Source: an uncultured Caryophanales bacterium
Lineage (GTDB): Bacteria; Bacillota_I; Bacilli_A; Acholeplasmatales; Anaeroplasmataceae
Direction of reading: 5' to 3'
Assembly (NCBI GenBank): GCA_946626535.1
Contig: CAMOUK010000013.1
Location: 1-36,963 of the forward strand
DNA: 36,963 bases
Positions 7,192 to 16,180 of this stretch are shown piece after piece (the stretch's first letter is position 1; every line of letters begins with the position of its first letter). Position numbers and translations under genes: made by a program. The notes below the pieces were generated by a model. That model ran no database searches. It worked only from the letters and a program-made list of their open reading frames with translations, and was not told the origin of the DNA.

Positions 7192-8307
7192 ATGAAGGAA
7201 TTTAAATATCCAGATTTTAGTAATTCAAATTTAAATATATCATCTACTATAGCTAAATATTTAGGATGCGAAAATGATAAGCCAACTATTAAGCTATTAG
7301 AGGACGAATTAAATAAAGGCTATAAGAATATTGTTTTTATCTGCTATGATGGCTTAGGTATTCATCCTATCAACGTTAATTTAGAACCGGATGCTTTACT
7401 TAGAAAAAATATTAAGATGGAGCTAACATCTACATTTCCATCAACTACAACTAATGCGACTACATCACTTTTATCTAATAAGTATCCACTTGAGCACGGC
7501 TGGTTTGGCTGGAGCTTAAATTTTGATAATATTGGTAGAAATATCGATATTTTTAAAAATGCTGATTCAGCATCAGGAGAAGTAATTAAAATAGAAAATG
7601 CTCCAATTAGTGAACAGAAGCATTATTTTGACTATGCAAATACTGATTATGAGATTAATTCAGTATTCCCATCATATGTATTTGAAGAGAATGCTAAGAT
7701 AAATCATCCTTTTAATCCTGATCATATTTCTGATTTCTTTAATAATGTTAATATGGTATTAAATAAGCCAGGTAAGCAATTTTTATATGCTTATTTAGGT
7801 GAACCTGATACAACTATGCATGAGCATGGTGTTACATCATGGCATGCTAAAAGGCTAATTAATAAGATTAATAAGAAGACTGAAAAGATTTTTAAGAATA
7901 CTAAGGATACCTTATTTATTATTACAGCTGATCATGGTCAAGTAGATATTGAAGGCTATGTTGATCTATATGGCGATAAGAAATTGATGGATATGCTTAA
8001 AATCTACCCTTATTTAGATGCTAGAGCGGTAGCATTTAGAGTAAAGGATGGAATGAAAGAAGAATTTAAAAATTATTTTAATTCTAAATATAGTGAAGAT
8101 TTTGAGCTTCATGAATCAAAGAAATTAATAGAAAAAGGTGTATTTGGACCAAAAGGTGATAAAGGTGAGCTATTAGGTGATTTTATAGCTATAGGTACTT
8201 TTACTCATAAAACAGCACTAATGACACCAAAATCACATAAATTTAAGGGACATCATACCTCTTTAACAGAAGAAATGATGGTTCCGCTTATCATATTTAA
8301 TAATTAA
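7192..8307 (+). CDS. Alkaline-phosphatase-superfamily type I phosphodiesterase/nucleotide pyrophosphatase
   Basis: This 371-residue protein has no signal peptide and looks cytoplasmic. The metal-binding pattern is that of the type I phosphodiesterase/nucleotide pyrophosphatase family: CYDGLG near residue 50, the nucleophile region STFPSTTTNATTSL (a Thr in PSTTT), YLGEPDTTMHEHG with the second metal site, and ITADHGQVD. It should hydrolyse a phosphoester or phosphodiester, but the substrate is not predictable. The ribosome-binding site AGGTGG overlaps the end of the aldolase gene, so translation is probably coupled. The link between the two activities is not obvious. Confidence 0.8.
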   Translation: MKEFKYPDFSNSNLNISSTIAKYLGCENDKPTIKLLEDELNKGYKNIVFICYDGLGIHPINVNLEPDALLRKNIKMELTSTFPSTTTNATTSLLSNKYPLEHGWFGWSLNFDNIGRNIDIFKNADSASGEVIKIENAPISEQKHYFDYANTDYEINSVFPSYVFEENAKINHPFNPDHISDFFNNVNMVLNKPGKQFLYAYLGEPDTTMHEHGVTSWHAKRLINKINKKTEKIFKNTKDTLFIITADHGQVDIEGYVDLYGDKKLMDMLKIYPYLDARAVAFRVKDGMKEEFKNYFNSKYSEDFELHESKKLIEKGVFGPKGDKGELLGDFIAIGTFTHKTALMTPKSHKFKGHHTSLTEEMMVPLIIFNN

Positions 8308-8318
8308 TGTATAAAAAT

Positions 8319-8352
8319 AGTGTATAGGATAGCTCTTATACACTTTTATTTT
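8319..8352 (+). terminator. Terminator of the aldolase-phosphodiesterase operon
   Basis: An 8-bp stem AGTGTATA/TATACACT encloses a 10-base loop and is followed by TTTTATTTT. Confidence 0.65.
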
Positions 8353-8364
8353 GCTTAAATGTAA

Positions 8365-8382
8365 CACGTTTATCGGTGTTCC
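8365..8382 (+). repeat. Direct repeat copy 1 upstream of the str promoter
   Basis: CACGTTTATCGGTGTTCC. It matches the copy at 8460-8477 at 16 of 18 positions. The outer AACAC/GTGTT arms are inverted, as in an operator. Confidence 0.6.
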
Positions 8383-8459
8383 TTTTATGTTTTTTTATAC
8401 ATTTTTTTAAAATGAATCAAATTCAAAAAAATGGCTTAAAATCAAGCTTTTTAATTGTT

Positions 8460-8477
8460 CACATTTATCGGTGTTTC
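8460..8477 (+). repeat. Direct repeat copy 2 upstream of the str promoter
   Basis: CACATTTATCGGTGTTTC, 95 bases downstream of copy 1, which is close to nine helical turns, so both copies would face the same side of the DNA. It lies about 40 bases upstream of the -35. Confidence 0.6.
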
Positions 8478-8518
8478 AAATATGCCGAAAAATAATTGAA
8501 AAAAATGTTAAAATTTTG

Positions 8519-8546
8519 TTGACTTTAAGTTTTATTTTGATATAAT
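8519..8546 (+). promoter_or_regulatory. Major str operon promoter
   Basis: TTGACT, a 16-base spacer and a perfect TATAAT. The predicted start is near 8553, leaving a leader of about 80 bases before rpsL. This is the best promoter in the first third of the window, as expected for ribosomal protein genes. Confidence 0.85.
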
Positions 8547-8599
8547 TACAATGCTGTCTAAAAAAATAGACTAAATTTATTTAATAAATTGTTGATAAA

Positions 8600-8619
8600 C
8601 TACCAAAGCGATTTGGTAG
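8600..8619 (+). promoter_or_regulatory. Leader hairpin abutting the rpsL ribosome-binding site
   Basis: A perfect 8-bp stem CTACCAAA/TTTGGTAG is capped by GCGA, a GNRA tetraloop. The Shine-Dalgarno AAAGGAG starts at the next base (8620). A 5' hairpin this close to the ribosome-binding site could be a binding site for S12, S7 or another factor, or could simply protect the 5' end. No named leader family was recognised. Confidence 0.6.
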
Positions 8620-8634
8620 AAAGGAGAAAAAAAC

Positions 8635-9048
8635 ATGCCAACTATTGAACAATTAGTACGTAATGGAAGAAAGGATAAGACTACAAAGTCTAAGTCTCCA
8701 AGTTTAGGTGTAGGTTTCAACTCATTAGAAAAGAAGTACACTAAGCTTCCTTCACCACAAAAGCGTGGTGTATGTACACGTGTTACTACTATGACACCTA
8801 AGAAGCCAAACTCAGCACTTCGTAAATATGCCAGAGTTCGTTTAACAAACGGAATGGAAGTTACAGCATATATTCCAGGTGTTGGACACAGCTTACAAGA
8901 GCATAGTACAGTTTTAATCCGTGGCGGACGTGTTAAGGATCTACCCGGTGTTCGTTATCATATAGTTCGTGGTGCATTAGATACAACTGGTGTTGAGGGA
9001 AGAATGCAATCTCGTTCTAAATATGGTGCAAAGAAAGCAAAGAAGTAA
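8635..9048 (+). CDS. rpsL: 30S ribosomal protein S12
   Basis: The 137-residue protein is full length for S12. It carries the decoding-centre motifs KKPNSALRK and [14 protein letters not shown]. Both lysines whose substitution gives streptomycin resistance (K42 and K87 in E. coli numbering) are present, so the wild-type form is inferred. It is the first gene of the str operon, with AAAGGAG eight bases before ATG. Arginine codons are often CGT here, unlike the AGA-dominated neighbouring operons, consistent with high expression. Confidence 0.98.
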   Translation: MPTIEQLVRNGRKDKTTKSKSPSLGVGFNSLEKKYTKLPSPQKRGVCTRVTTMTPKKPNSALRKYARVRLTNGMEVTAYIPGVGHSLQEHSTVLIRGGRVKDLPGVRYHIVRGALDTTGVEGRMQSRSKYGAKKAKK

Positions 9049-9086
9049 TTTTAAAAATTTTAAGGAAATAAAAGGAGGAAGGACCA

Positions 9087-9557
9087 ATGCCTCGTAAGGG
9101 ACACATTGCAAAAAGAGACGTGCTTCCAGATCCAATATATAATTCAAAGGTAGTTACAAGAACTATCAATGCAATTATGTTAGATGGTAAGAAGGGAACA
9201 GCACAAACAATTTTATATAGTTCTTTTGATATTATTAAAGAACAAACAGGTCAAGAACCACTTGAAGTTTTCACTAAAGCTATTGAAAACATCAGCCCAG
9301 TTCTTGAAGTTAAGAGCCGTAGAATCGGCGGTCAAAACTATCAAGTACCTATTGAAGTTAGACCAGAAAGAAAGCAAACTTTAGCTTTAAGATGGTTAGT
9401 AAAATACTCTCGTCTTAGAAATGAAAAGACTATGGACGAAAGATTAGCAAAAGAAATTATTGATGCATCTAACGGCTTAGGTGGTGCTTGCAAGAAGCGT
9501 GATGAAGTACAAAAGATGGCTGAAGCAAATAAAGCATTTGCTCACTATCGTTGGTAA
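9087..9557 (+). CDS. rpsG: 30S ribosomal protein S7
   Basis: This 156-residue S7 is the primary 16S 3'-domain binder that organises the small-subunit head. The N-terminus [16 protein letters not shown], the central [16 protein letters not shown] and the C-terminal ending AFAHYRW are typical. It lies 38 bases after rpsL with an AAAGGAGG ribosome-binding site. In E. coli S7 represses its own operon by binding the rpsL-rpsG spacer. The spacer here is short and AU-rich with no strong structure visible, so that control is not evident. Confidence 0.98.
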   Translation: MPRKGHIAKRDVLPDPIYNSKVVTRTINAIMLDGKKGTAQTILYSSFDIIKEQTGQEPLEVFTKAIENISPVLEVKSRRIGGQNYQVPIEVRPERKQTLALRWLVKYSRLRNEKTMDERLAKEIIDASNGLGGACKKRDEVQKMAEANKAFAHYRW

Positions 9558-9578
9558 TTTTATTCAGGAGAGACTATT

Positions 9579-11645
9579 ATGCCTAGAGAATATTCATTAG
9601 AAAAGACACGTAATATCGGTATCATGGCACACATTGATGCTGGTAAGACAACAACAACTGAACGTATCTTATTCCATACAAAGAAAATCCATAAGATTGG
9701 TGAAACACATGATGGTGCTTCAACAATGGACTGGATGGCTCAAGAGCAAGAGCGTGGTATAACAATTACTTCAGCTGCAACTACAGCTGTTTGGAATGGT
9801 TATAGAGTTAACATCATTGATACTCCAGGTCACGTTGACTTCACTGTTGAAGTATCACGTTCACTTCGTGTACTAGATGGTGCAGTTACAGTACTTGACG
9901 GACAAGCTGGTGTTGAACCTCAAACTGAAACAGTTTGGAGACAAGCAACAGATTATAATGTTCCAAGAATTGTATTTGTTAACAAGATGGATAAGATTGG
10001 TGCTGACTTTGAATATTCAGTAAATACAATCCATGATAGACTAGGTGCTACTGCAGCTGCTATTCAATGGCCAATTGGTGCTGAAGATCAATTCAAGGGC
10101 TCAGTAGATTTAATCCAAATGAAGGCTTATATCTACGACGGCGAACAACATGAAAATTATCAAGTAACAGATATTCCAGCTGATTTAGTTGATATCTGTA
10201 ATGAAAAGAGAGAATTACTATTAGATACTTTATCACAATTTGATGATGATTTAGCTATGGCTTACCTTGAGGGTGAAGACATTTCTGAAGATCAAATCAA
10301 AGCTGTTATTAGAAAAGCAACACTAGAAGTAAAATTCTTCCCAGTTCTATGCGGTTCTGCATTTAAGAACATGGGTGTAAAGAGAATGCTTGACTACGTT
10401 ATCGATTTCTTACCTTCTCCACTTGATGTTGGAACAATTAAAGGTGAAGATGCAAACGGTAATGAAGTTGACATTCATCCAACTGATGATGGTGAATTCG
10501 CAGCATTAGCATTCAAGGTTATGACTGACCCATTCGTTGGTAAGCTAACATTCTTTAGAGTTTACCAAGGACACACTGAGGCTGGTTCTTATGTAAAGAA
10601 CACAACTAAGGGTGTAAAGGAAAGATTAGGTCGTATCATGCAAATGCATGCTAACCACAGAGAAGAAATTAAAGAAGTTTATGCTGGAGATATCGCTGCA
10701 GCAATCGGCTTCAAGAATACAACAACAGGTGATACAATCGTTGGTGAAAAGGGATCAGTTATCCTAGAAAAGATGGTTTTCCCTGAACCAGTTATCTCTG
10801 TTGCAGTAGAACCAAAGACAAAAGCTGACCAAGATAAGATGACTCAAGCTTTAATTAAGCTTGCTGAAGAGGATCCAACTTTCAGAACATACACTAACAA
10901 TGAAACTGGTGAAACAATCATTTCTGGTATGGGTGAATTACACCTTGATATCATTGTTGACCGTATGAAAAGAGAATTTAACGTATCTGCTAACGTAGGT
11001 GCACCTCAAGTTTCTTATCGTGAAACAATCACTCAAGCTGGCGAGTGCGAAGGTAAGTTCGTACGTCAATCAGGTGGTCGTGGTCAATATGGTCACGTTT
11101 GGGTTAGATTCGAACCAAATCCTGAAAAGGGTTATGAATTCGTTGATGCAGTTGTTGGTGGTACAGTACCAAGAGAATATATTCCTGTAGTTGATAAGGG
11201 ATTACAAGAAGCATTACCAAATGGTGTACTTGCTGGATATCCTATTATCGATGTTAAGGCTACATTATTCGATGGTTCATACCATGAAGTAGACTCATCA
11301 GAAATGGCATTCAAGGTTGCAGCTTCACTTGCTGTTAAGGCAATTAAGGATAAGTGTAAGCCAGTATTACTTGAACCAATCATGGAAGTTGACGTTACTA
11401 TTCCAGAAGAATATGTAGGTAACGTTATCGGTGATTTAACAAGCCGTAGAGGCCGTCTTGATTCACAAGAAAAGCGTGGTAACGGTATGAAGATTAGAGC
11501 ATACGTTCCACTTGCTGAAATGTTCGGTTATGCAACTGCTCTTCGTTCAAATACTCAAGGTCGTGGTAACTTCGTAATGCAAATGCATCACTATGAAGCT
11601 GCACCAAAGAATATTCAAGAAGAAATTTGCAAAGCTAGAGCTTAA
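9579..11645 (+). CDS. fusA: Translation elongation factor G
   Basis: This 688-residue translocase GTPase is full length. It has the P-loop [23 protein letters not shown] for G3 and NKMDK for G4, followed by the EF-G domains through to the C-terminal domain IV-V region. It catalyses GTP-driven translocation of tRNA and mRNA. It lies 21 bases after rpsG with a CAGGAGAG ribosome-binding site. No second fusA copy is visible in the window. Confidence 0.98.
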   Translation: MPREYSLEKTRNIGIMAHIDAGKTTTTERILFHTKKIHKIGETHDGASTMDWMAQEQERGITITSAATTAVWNGYRVNIIDTPGHVDFTVEVSRSLRVLDGAVTVLDGQAGVEPQTETVWRQATDYNVPRIVFVNKMDKIGADFEYSVNTIHDRLGATAAAIQWPIGAEDQFKGSVDLIQMKAYIYDGEQHENYQVTDIPADLVDICNEKRELLLDTLSQFDDDLAMAYLEGEDISEDQIKAVIRKATLEVKFFPVLCGSAFKNMGVKRMLDYVIDFLPSPLDVGTIKGEDANGNEVDIHPTDDGEFAALAFKVMTDPFVGKLTFFRVYQGHTEAGSYVKNTTKGVKERLGRIMQMHANHREEIKEVYAGDIAAAIGFKNTTTGDTIVGEKGSVILEKMVFPEPVISVAVEPKTKADQDKMTQALIKLAEEDPTFRTYTNNETGETIISGMGELHLDIIVDRMKREFNVSANVGAPQVSYRETITQAGECEGKFVRQSGGRGQYGHVWVRFEPNPEKGYEFVDAVVGGTVPREYIPVVDKGLQEALPNGVLAGYPIIDVKATLFDGSYHEVDSSEMAFKVAASLAVKAIKDKCKPVLLEPIMEVDVTIPEEYVGNVIGDLTSRRGRLDSQEKRGNGMKIRAYVPLAEMFGYATALRSNTQGRGNFVMQMHHYEAAPKNIQEEICKARA

Positions 11646-11661
11646 TTATAATAAATATTTG

Positions 11662-11690
11662 TTGAAAACCCTCACCAATTAGGGTAAAAT
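11662..11690 (+). promoter_or_regulatory. Internal promoter for tuf
   Basis: TTGAAA, a 17-base spacer and TAAAAT lie in the 91-base fusA-tuf gap. The spacer holds an inverted repeat ACCCT/AGGGT, and CCAATT recurs inverted as AATTGG just downstream. No terminator follows fusA, so tuf probably receives both operon and local transcripts. Confidence 0.72.
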
Positions 11691-11736
11691 ATTAATTGGT
11701 AAAATTTAGAATAAAAAAACAAGGAGAATTTTAAAA

Positions 11737-12921
11737 ATGGCAAAGGAAAAATTTGTTCGTAATAAACCACATGTTAACATTGGTACAATTGGACACGTAG
11801 ACCATGGTAAAACTACTTTAACAGCAGCTATCACTACTATTCTTTCTAAGAAGGGTTTAGCACAAGCTAGAGCATATGACCAAATCGACGCAGCTCCAGA
11901 AGAAAAGGAACGTGGTATTACTATTAATACAGCACACGTTGAATATGAAACTGAAAACAGACACTACGCACACGTAGACTGTCCAGGTCACGCTGACTAT
12001 GTAAAGAACATGATTACAGGTGCAGCACAAATGGATGGTGCTATCTTAGTTATCGCAGCTACAGATGGTCCTATGGCTCAAACTCGTGAGCACATCTTAC
12101 TTGCTCGTCAAGTTGGTGTACCTCGTATCGTTGTATTCCTAAATAAGTGCGATATGGTTGATGATGAAGAATTAATCGACTTAGTTGAAATGGAAACTAG
12201 AGAATTATTATCTGAGTATGACTTCCCAGGTGATGATATTCCAATTATCCGTGGTTCAGCATTAAAGGCTCTTGAAGGCGATCCTAAGTGGGTTGCAAAG
12301 GTAGAAGAATTAATGGCTACTGTTGATGAATATATCCCAACTCCAGAAAGAGATAACGCAAAACCATTCTTAATGCCTATCGAAGACGTATTCACAATCA
12401 CTGGTCGTGGTACAGTTGTTACAGGTAGAGTTGAAAGAGGTCAAGTACGTGTTGGTGATACAGTAGAAATCATTGGTATTAAGGATACTCAAACTTCAGT
12501 TGTTACTGGTGTTGAAATGTTCAGAAAGTTATTAGACTATGCTGAAGCAGGCGATAACATCGGTGTATTATTAAGAGGTATCGACCGTGATCAAGTACAA
12601 AGAGGTCAAGTATTAGCTAAACCAAAGTCAGTTACTCCTCATACTAAGTTCACTGCTCAAGTATACGTATTATCAAAGGACGAAGGTGGTCGTCATACTC
12701 CATTCTTCTCAAATTATCGTCCTCAATTCTATTTCCGTACTACAGACGTTACTGGTGTAATTACATTAGCTGAAGGTACAGAAATGGTTATGCCTGGTGA
12801 TAACACAGTTATGACTGTTGAATTAATTCACCCAATCGCTATGGAACAAGGTACTAAGTTCTCAATCCGTGAAGGTGGTAGAACAGTTGGTGCTGGTTCA
12901 GTAGTTGACATCATTAAGTAA
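11737..12921 (+). CDS. tuf: Translation elongation factor Tu
   Basis: This 394-residue EF-Tu delivers aminoacyl-tRNA to the ribosome. All GTPase motifs are intact: [21 protein letters not shown] and NKCD. The C-terminal barrel ends [18 protein letters not shown] 11737 is preceded by AAGGAG. It closes the str operon before a terminator and has its own promoter. Confidence 0.98.
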   Translation: MAKEKFVRNKPHVNIGTIGHVDHGKTTLTAAITTILSKKGLAQARAYDQIDAAPEEKERGITINTAHVEYETENRHYAHVDCPGHADYVKNMITGAAQMDGAILVIAATDGPMAQTREHILLARQVGVPRIVVFLNKCDMVDDEELIDLVEMETRELLSEYDFPGDDIPIIRGSALKALEGDPKWVAKVEELMATVDEYIPTPERDNAKPFLMPIEDVFTITGRGTVVTGRVERGQVRVGDTVEIIGIKDTQTSVVTGVEMFRKLLDYAEAGDNIGVLLRGIDRDQVQRGQVLAKPKSVTPHTKFTAQVYVLSKDEGGRHTPFFSNYRPQFYFRTTDVTGVITLAEGTEMVMPGDNTVMTVELIHPIAMEQGTKFSIREGGRTVGAGSVVDIIK

Positions 12922-12942
12922 TTAATTTAAATTATAATAATT

Positions 12943-12971
12943 AAGGTATCCTTTTATAGGATGCCTTTTTT
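12943..12971 (+). terminator. Terminator of the str operon
   Basis: A 9-bp stem AAGGTATCC/GGATGCCTT with one G-U pair runs into TTTTTT. Confidence 0.85.
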
Positions 12972-13030
12972 ACTTTTATTTTCGATATAAATCATTTAAA
13001 ATAGAATAGGTTGAAAGGGGAAATATAAAA

Positions 13031-14809
13031 ATGACTAATTATAATTGGGATTTATCTGAGCTTTATGAAGGCTATGAAACTGATAAATATAAAAATGATG
13101 TTTTAGAATTAGATAAAAATATCGAAGAATTAAATAAGCTTGCTGCAGGCTTCAATCACAATGATGAAGTTAAAGCATTAGAGGATTACTTAAAATGTAA
13201 TGAAAGAATAAGTGTATTATTTGAAACACTACTAAATTATTCTTCATTACAAACATCAACAAATGTAAATGATAGTAAGGCTGAATTAGAATATGGCAAA
13301 ATAGTTATGAAATTTCAAAAGCTAGTTAAGCCAGATGTACTATATTCAAAATTTATTAAGAGTGTTAATGTTGATAATGTTTGTAGTAAAAGTGAATTTT
13401 TAAATCAATATAAATGGAATTTATTAAATGATAAGAAAGCTGCAAAGCATAGATTATCAGATAAGGAAGAATTAATCTTATCTAAATATGATCAAATTGC
13501 TGGAAGCTCTTGGTCAGATTTACAATCTAAGCTTACTTCTAATTTAAAGATTAAGGTTGAAGGCTTTGAAAAGGAAATGCCACTAGCTGAGGTTAGAAAC
13601 TTAGCTTATTCTAAGGATGAGAAGGTAAGAAAGAATTGTTATGATGCTGAATTAAAAGCATATGAGGGTATAGAAGATAGTGTTGCTATGGCTTTAAATA
13701 ATATTAAAAGACAAGCAAATATTAATGTTGAATTAAGAGGCTTTAAGTCTGTTATCGATATGACTCTTCAAAATTCTCATATGTCACAAAAGACATTAAA
13801 TGCTTTAATTTCTGCCATTGAACAAGAATTACCAAAGCTAAGACAATATTTTAAGCTTAAAGCTAAAGCTTTAGGCCATAAGAAAGGACTTCCTTTCTAT
13901 GATTTATTTGCTCCAATGGGTGAATTAACAAAATCATATACATATGAAGAGGCAAGAGATTTAGTTGTTGATGTATATCAATCATTTTCATCTGAAATGG
14001 CTGCCTCTGCAAAGAGAGCCTTCGATAATAATTGGATTGATTTATTACCTTATAGTGGTAAGGTTGGTGGAGCATTCTGTTCATATCAGCCAACACTACA
14101 TCAAGCACGTGTTTTAACTAACTTCACAGGCTCACTTTCTGATGTTCAAACACTTGCTCACGAGCTAGGTCATGCTTATCATGGCTATGTAATGAGCTAT
14201 AACCCACCACTACAATGGGATCATCCAATGCAACTTGCAGAAACTGCATCTACATTTGCTCAATTACTAATGACTAAAAAGATGCTAAGTGATTTTACAA
14301 ATCCAGAGGATAAATTAACATTAATTGAGTATTCATTAGAAGAGGATACTCAGGTTGTAGTAGATATTTTATGTAGATATTTATTTGAAAACAAGGTTGT
14401 TAATACACCTATTGAACAACCACTTAGTGCTACTGATATGAAAAATATGATGCTAGAGGCTCAAGATGAATCATATGGTGATGGTCTAGATCCTGAATTT
14501 AAGCATCCATATATGTGGCTATGTAAGGGTCATTATTATTCAGCTGGTCTAAATTTCTACAATTGGCCATATGCATTTGGTATGCTATATGCTAGAGGCT
14601 TATATGTAAAATACTTAGAAAATAAGGAAGAATTCGTTAAGAATTATGATGAAATGCTAAGAAATACATGTAAGATGGATGTTGAAGATGTTGCTAAAAC
14701 TATGGGCATAGATATTACTAAAAAATCATTCTGGCTATCAAGCTTAAAGCAAGTAGAAGAAGATATTGATGAATTTAAGGCTTTATTGAAGCAAACAAAA
14801 AGAATTTAA
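13031..14809 (+). CDS. pepF: Oligoendopeptidase F, M3B metallopeptidase
   Basis: This 592-residue cytoplasmic zinc peptidase degrades peptides of roughly 7-17 residues. The catalytic HELGH has H377, E378 and H381, and LAETAST gives the third zinc ligand near E404, the spacing expected for M3. Length and the absence of a signal peptide fit the family. It is a single-gene unit: the str terminator lies upstream, a weak TAGAAT/TAAAAT promoter region around 12997-13007 precedes an AAAGGGG ribosome-binding site, and a bidirectional terminator follows. Confidence 0.93.
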   Translation: MTNYNWDLSELYEGYETDKYKNDVLELDKNIEELNKLAAGFNHNDEVKALEDYLKCNERISVLFETLLNYSSLQTSTNVNDSKAELEYGKIVMKFQKLVKPDVLYSKFIKSVNVDNVCSKSEFLNQYKWNLLNDKKAAKHRLSDKEELILSKYDQIAGSSWSDLQSKLTSNLKIKVEGFEKEMPLAEVRNLAYSKDEKVRKNCYDAELKAYEGIEDSVAMALNNIKRQANINVELRGFKSVIDMTLQNSHMSQKTLNALISAIEQELPKLRQYFKLKAKALGHKKGLPFYDLFAPMGELTKSYTYEEARDLVVDVYQSFSSEMAASAKRAFDNNWIDLLPYSGKVGGAFCSYQPTLHQARVLTNFTGSLSDVQTLAHELGHAYHGYVMSYNPPLQWDHPMQLAETASTFAQLLMTKKMLSDFTNPEDKLTLIEYSLEEDTQVVVDILCRYLFENKVVNTPIEQPLSATDMKNMMLEAQDESYGDGLDPEFKHPYMWLCKGHYYSAGLNFYNWPYAFGMLYARGLYVKYLENKEEFVKNYDEMLRNTCKMDVEDVAKTMGIDITKKSFWLSSLKQVEEDIDEFKALLKQTKRI

Positions 14810-14817
14810 GGCAAAAT

Positions 14818-14842
14818 AAAAGAGGTTTTGAAAACCTCTTTT
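14818..14842 (+). terminator. Bidirectional terminator between pepF and mscL
   Basis: A near-perfect palindrome AAAAGAGG/CCTCTTTT with a T4-G-A4 centre. It provides a U tract on both strands and so serves the convergent pepF (plus) and mscL (minus) genes. Confidence 0.85.
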
Positions 14843-14849
14843 AATATTT

Positions 14850-15578
14850 TTATTCAGCTTTTTTTGCAGCGAGTAATTCTTTAATATCACCTAAAGCATC
14901 AACTACATCATTAATAGTTGCAGGTGCGATTACATTTTGAGCTGCAAGTTCAGCTTCTTCCTTAGCCTTAGCTTCAGCCTCTTCACGCTTCTTAGCTTCC
15001 TCAGGATGAGCCTTTGCCCATGCTTGATATGCAGCAGCTTCAGCTTTAGCCTTTAATTCAGCACGCTTCTTAGCCATTGCAGCAGCAATCTTAACGATGA
15101 TGAATAATGTGATTGCGATAATTATAAATGAAATACATGCATTAATAATTGCACCCCAGTCGATTACAGCACTCATATTGTAAGTATATGTTGTACCATG
15201 AAGAGTATACTTGCTTAAAATAGTAGATTTAGCACCCTCAACAGCATTAGTCCATGCGGCTGCTTCAGTAGTAGCATCTAGATTAGGATAATTGGCAGCT
15301 GCTAAATTTTCAGCTAAATGTTGAAGTTCAGAAGCTTTGAAATCTTGTCCTAGTCCGACTGCTACATTCATACCTCTTTGTACATCATTAGCTGCTGGTA
15401 AAACAGTAACTAATCCTTTTAAGCCTCCTGGAACACCCCAAGTACATAAGCTTAATAAAATGTTAACTAAGGCAGTAACGATTGCGTTAAAGGCACCACC
15501 AATGATAACACCTACAGCTAAATCAAGCACGTTTCCACGAGAAATAAAAGCTTTAAAATCTTGCCATAATTTTTTCAT
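14850..15578 (-). CDS. mscL: Large-conductance mechanosensitive channel, enlarged form
   Basis: The N-terminus is classic MscL: the amphipathic helix [12 protein letters not shown], then TM1 with [12 protein letters not shown] (about 17-44). TM2 is at about 138-165 and the C-terminal bundle ends with ALGDIKELL. At 242 residues it is far longer than the usual 120-150. The extra length is a roughly 90-residue extracytoplasmic loop (45-137) and a charged Ala/Glu/Lys-rich stretch (166-220) that probably forms a coiled coil. It releases osmolytes during hypo-osmotic shock. The start is ATG with GGAGGAAAG upstream, and the gene is divergent from the VanZ-led operon. Confidence 0.88.
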   Translation of the reverse strand: MKKLWQDFKAFISRGNVLDLAVGVIIGGAFNAIVTALVNILLSLCTWGVPGGLKGLVTVLPAANDVQRGMNVAVGLGQDFKASELQHLAENLAAANYPNLDATTEAAAWTNAVEGAKSTILSKYTLHGTTYTYNMSAVIDWGAIINACISFIIIAITLFIIVKIAAAMAKKRAELKAKAEAAAYQAWAKAHPEEAKKREEAEAKAKEEAELAAQNVIAPATINDVVDALGDIKELLAAKKAE

Positions 15579-15616
15579 ATTTATTCTTTCCTCCGATTAT
15601 TTTTTATACATTTATT

Positions 15617-15646
15617 ATTATATAATAATATTATAAATCTTTTCAA
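15617..15646 (-). promoter_or_regulatory. Promoter of mscL
   Basis: Read on the minus strand: TTGAAA (15646-15641), an 18-base spacer and TATAAT (15622-15617). Its -35 coincides with the weak -35 of the divergent plus-strand promoter. Confidence 0.6.
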
Positions 15647-15668
15647 TGCTTAAATTGTTTGTTATAAT
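15641..15668 (+). promoter_or_regulatory. Promoter of the VanZ-to-thioredoxin operon
   Basis: Extended -10 TGTTATAAT (15660-15668), with TTTCAA as a weak -35 at 15641-15646 and a 16-base spacer. The start would fall near 15675, only about 11 bases before the ATG, with the AGAGGT ribosome-binding site at the extreme 5' end. Confidence 0.5.
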
Positions 15669-15685
15669 TGTTTAGAGGTATTTTT

Positions 15686-16180
15686 ATGAAGAAAATTATT
15701 ATGGTTTTAGGTATTATTTTATCTATAACATTAATGACAATAATTTTTACGTATTCTGCCCAAGATAAACAAACAGTTACTGAGCAAAAGGCTCCAATTG
15801 TAGATGTTATAACAAGTCATGATACTACATTTGAGGAAAAGACAGAGGCTGAAAAGCAGGATGCGATAAATATATATGATTACTATATTTCTAAGACTGT
15901 CCATGTCTTAGAATATGGGGCATTGTGCCTATTTTTATGTATGGCTTTAATTTTAATTAAAAAAAGATGGCTACTATACTTACTTGCGGTAGTTATTTCT
16001 ACATCATATGCTATTTTAGATGAGGTTCATCAAAAATTTGTTGCGGATAGAACAGCTAGACAGCTAGATGTATTTTTTGATTTAGGTGGAGCTTTAATTT
16101 GTATACTAGGATTAGAGTTAATTTATACTATTTATCATTTCTTTATGATTAAAAGAAAGTATCAGGCAAGTCTAGTATGA
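15686..16180 (+). CDS. VanZ-like membrane protein 1
   Basis: This protein of about 164 residues has an N-terminal TM (KKIIMVLGIILSITLMTIIF), an extracytoplasmic segment and three further TM helices. The VanZ signature DEVHQKFVADRTARQLDVFFDLGGA lies before the last helix. VanZ proteins lower teicoplanin sensitivity in enterococci, but the family is broad and its biochemical role unknown. ATG 15686 is chosen over the in-frame TTG 15668 because AGAGGT sits six bases before it and the promoter -10 covers the upstream start. It overlaps the next VanZ gene by four bases (ATGA). Confidence 0.8.
   Translation: MKKIIMVLGIILSITLMTIIFTYSAQDKQTVTEQKAPIVDVITSHDTTFEEKTEAEKQDAINIYDYYISKTVHVLEYGALCLFLCMALILIKKRWLLYLLAVVISTSYAILDEVHQKFVADRTARQLDVFFDLGGALICILGLELIYTIYHFFMIKRKYQASLV

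Larger units (their letters stand above)
8308..8634 (+). other. 327-base regulatory gap before the str operon
   Basis: No coding capacity is visible here on either strand. In order it holds the terminator of the preceding operon, two copies of a CAC-n-TTTATCGGTGTT repeat (8365-8382 and 8460-8477), a consensus promoter (8519-8546), and a leader of about 80 bases that ends in a GNRA-loop hairpin against the rpsL ribosome-binding site. Small inverted repeats are also seen around 8434-8452 (GCTT/AAGC before a T run). Confidence 0.7.

Noticed and set aside
8434..8452. GCTT/AAGC hairpin before a T run, as an extra terminator or attenuator
   Set aside because: Only four strong pairs, and it lies upstream of the str promoter with no transcript expected to cross it.
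8635..9048. Streptomycin-resistance form of rpsL
   Set aside because: Both key lysines (in KKPNS and GRVKD) are the sensitive wild type.
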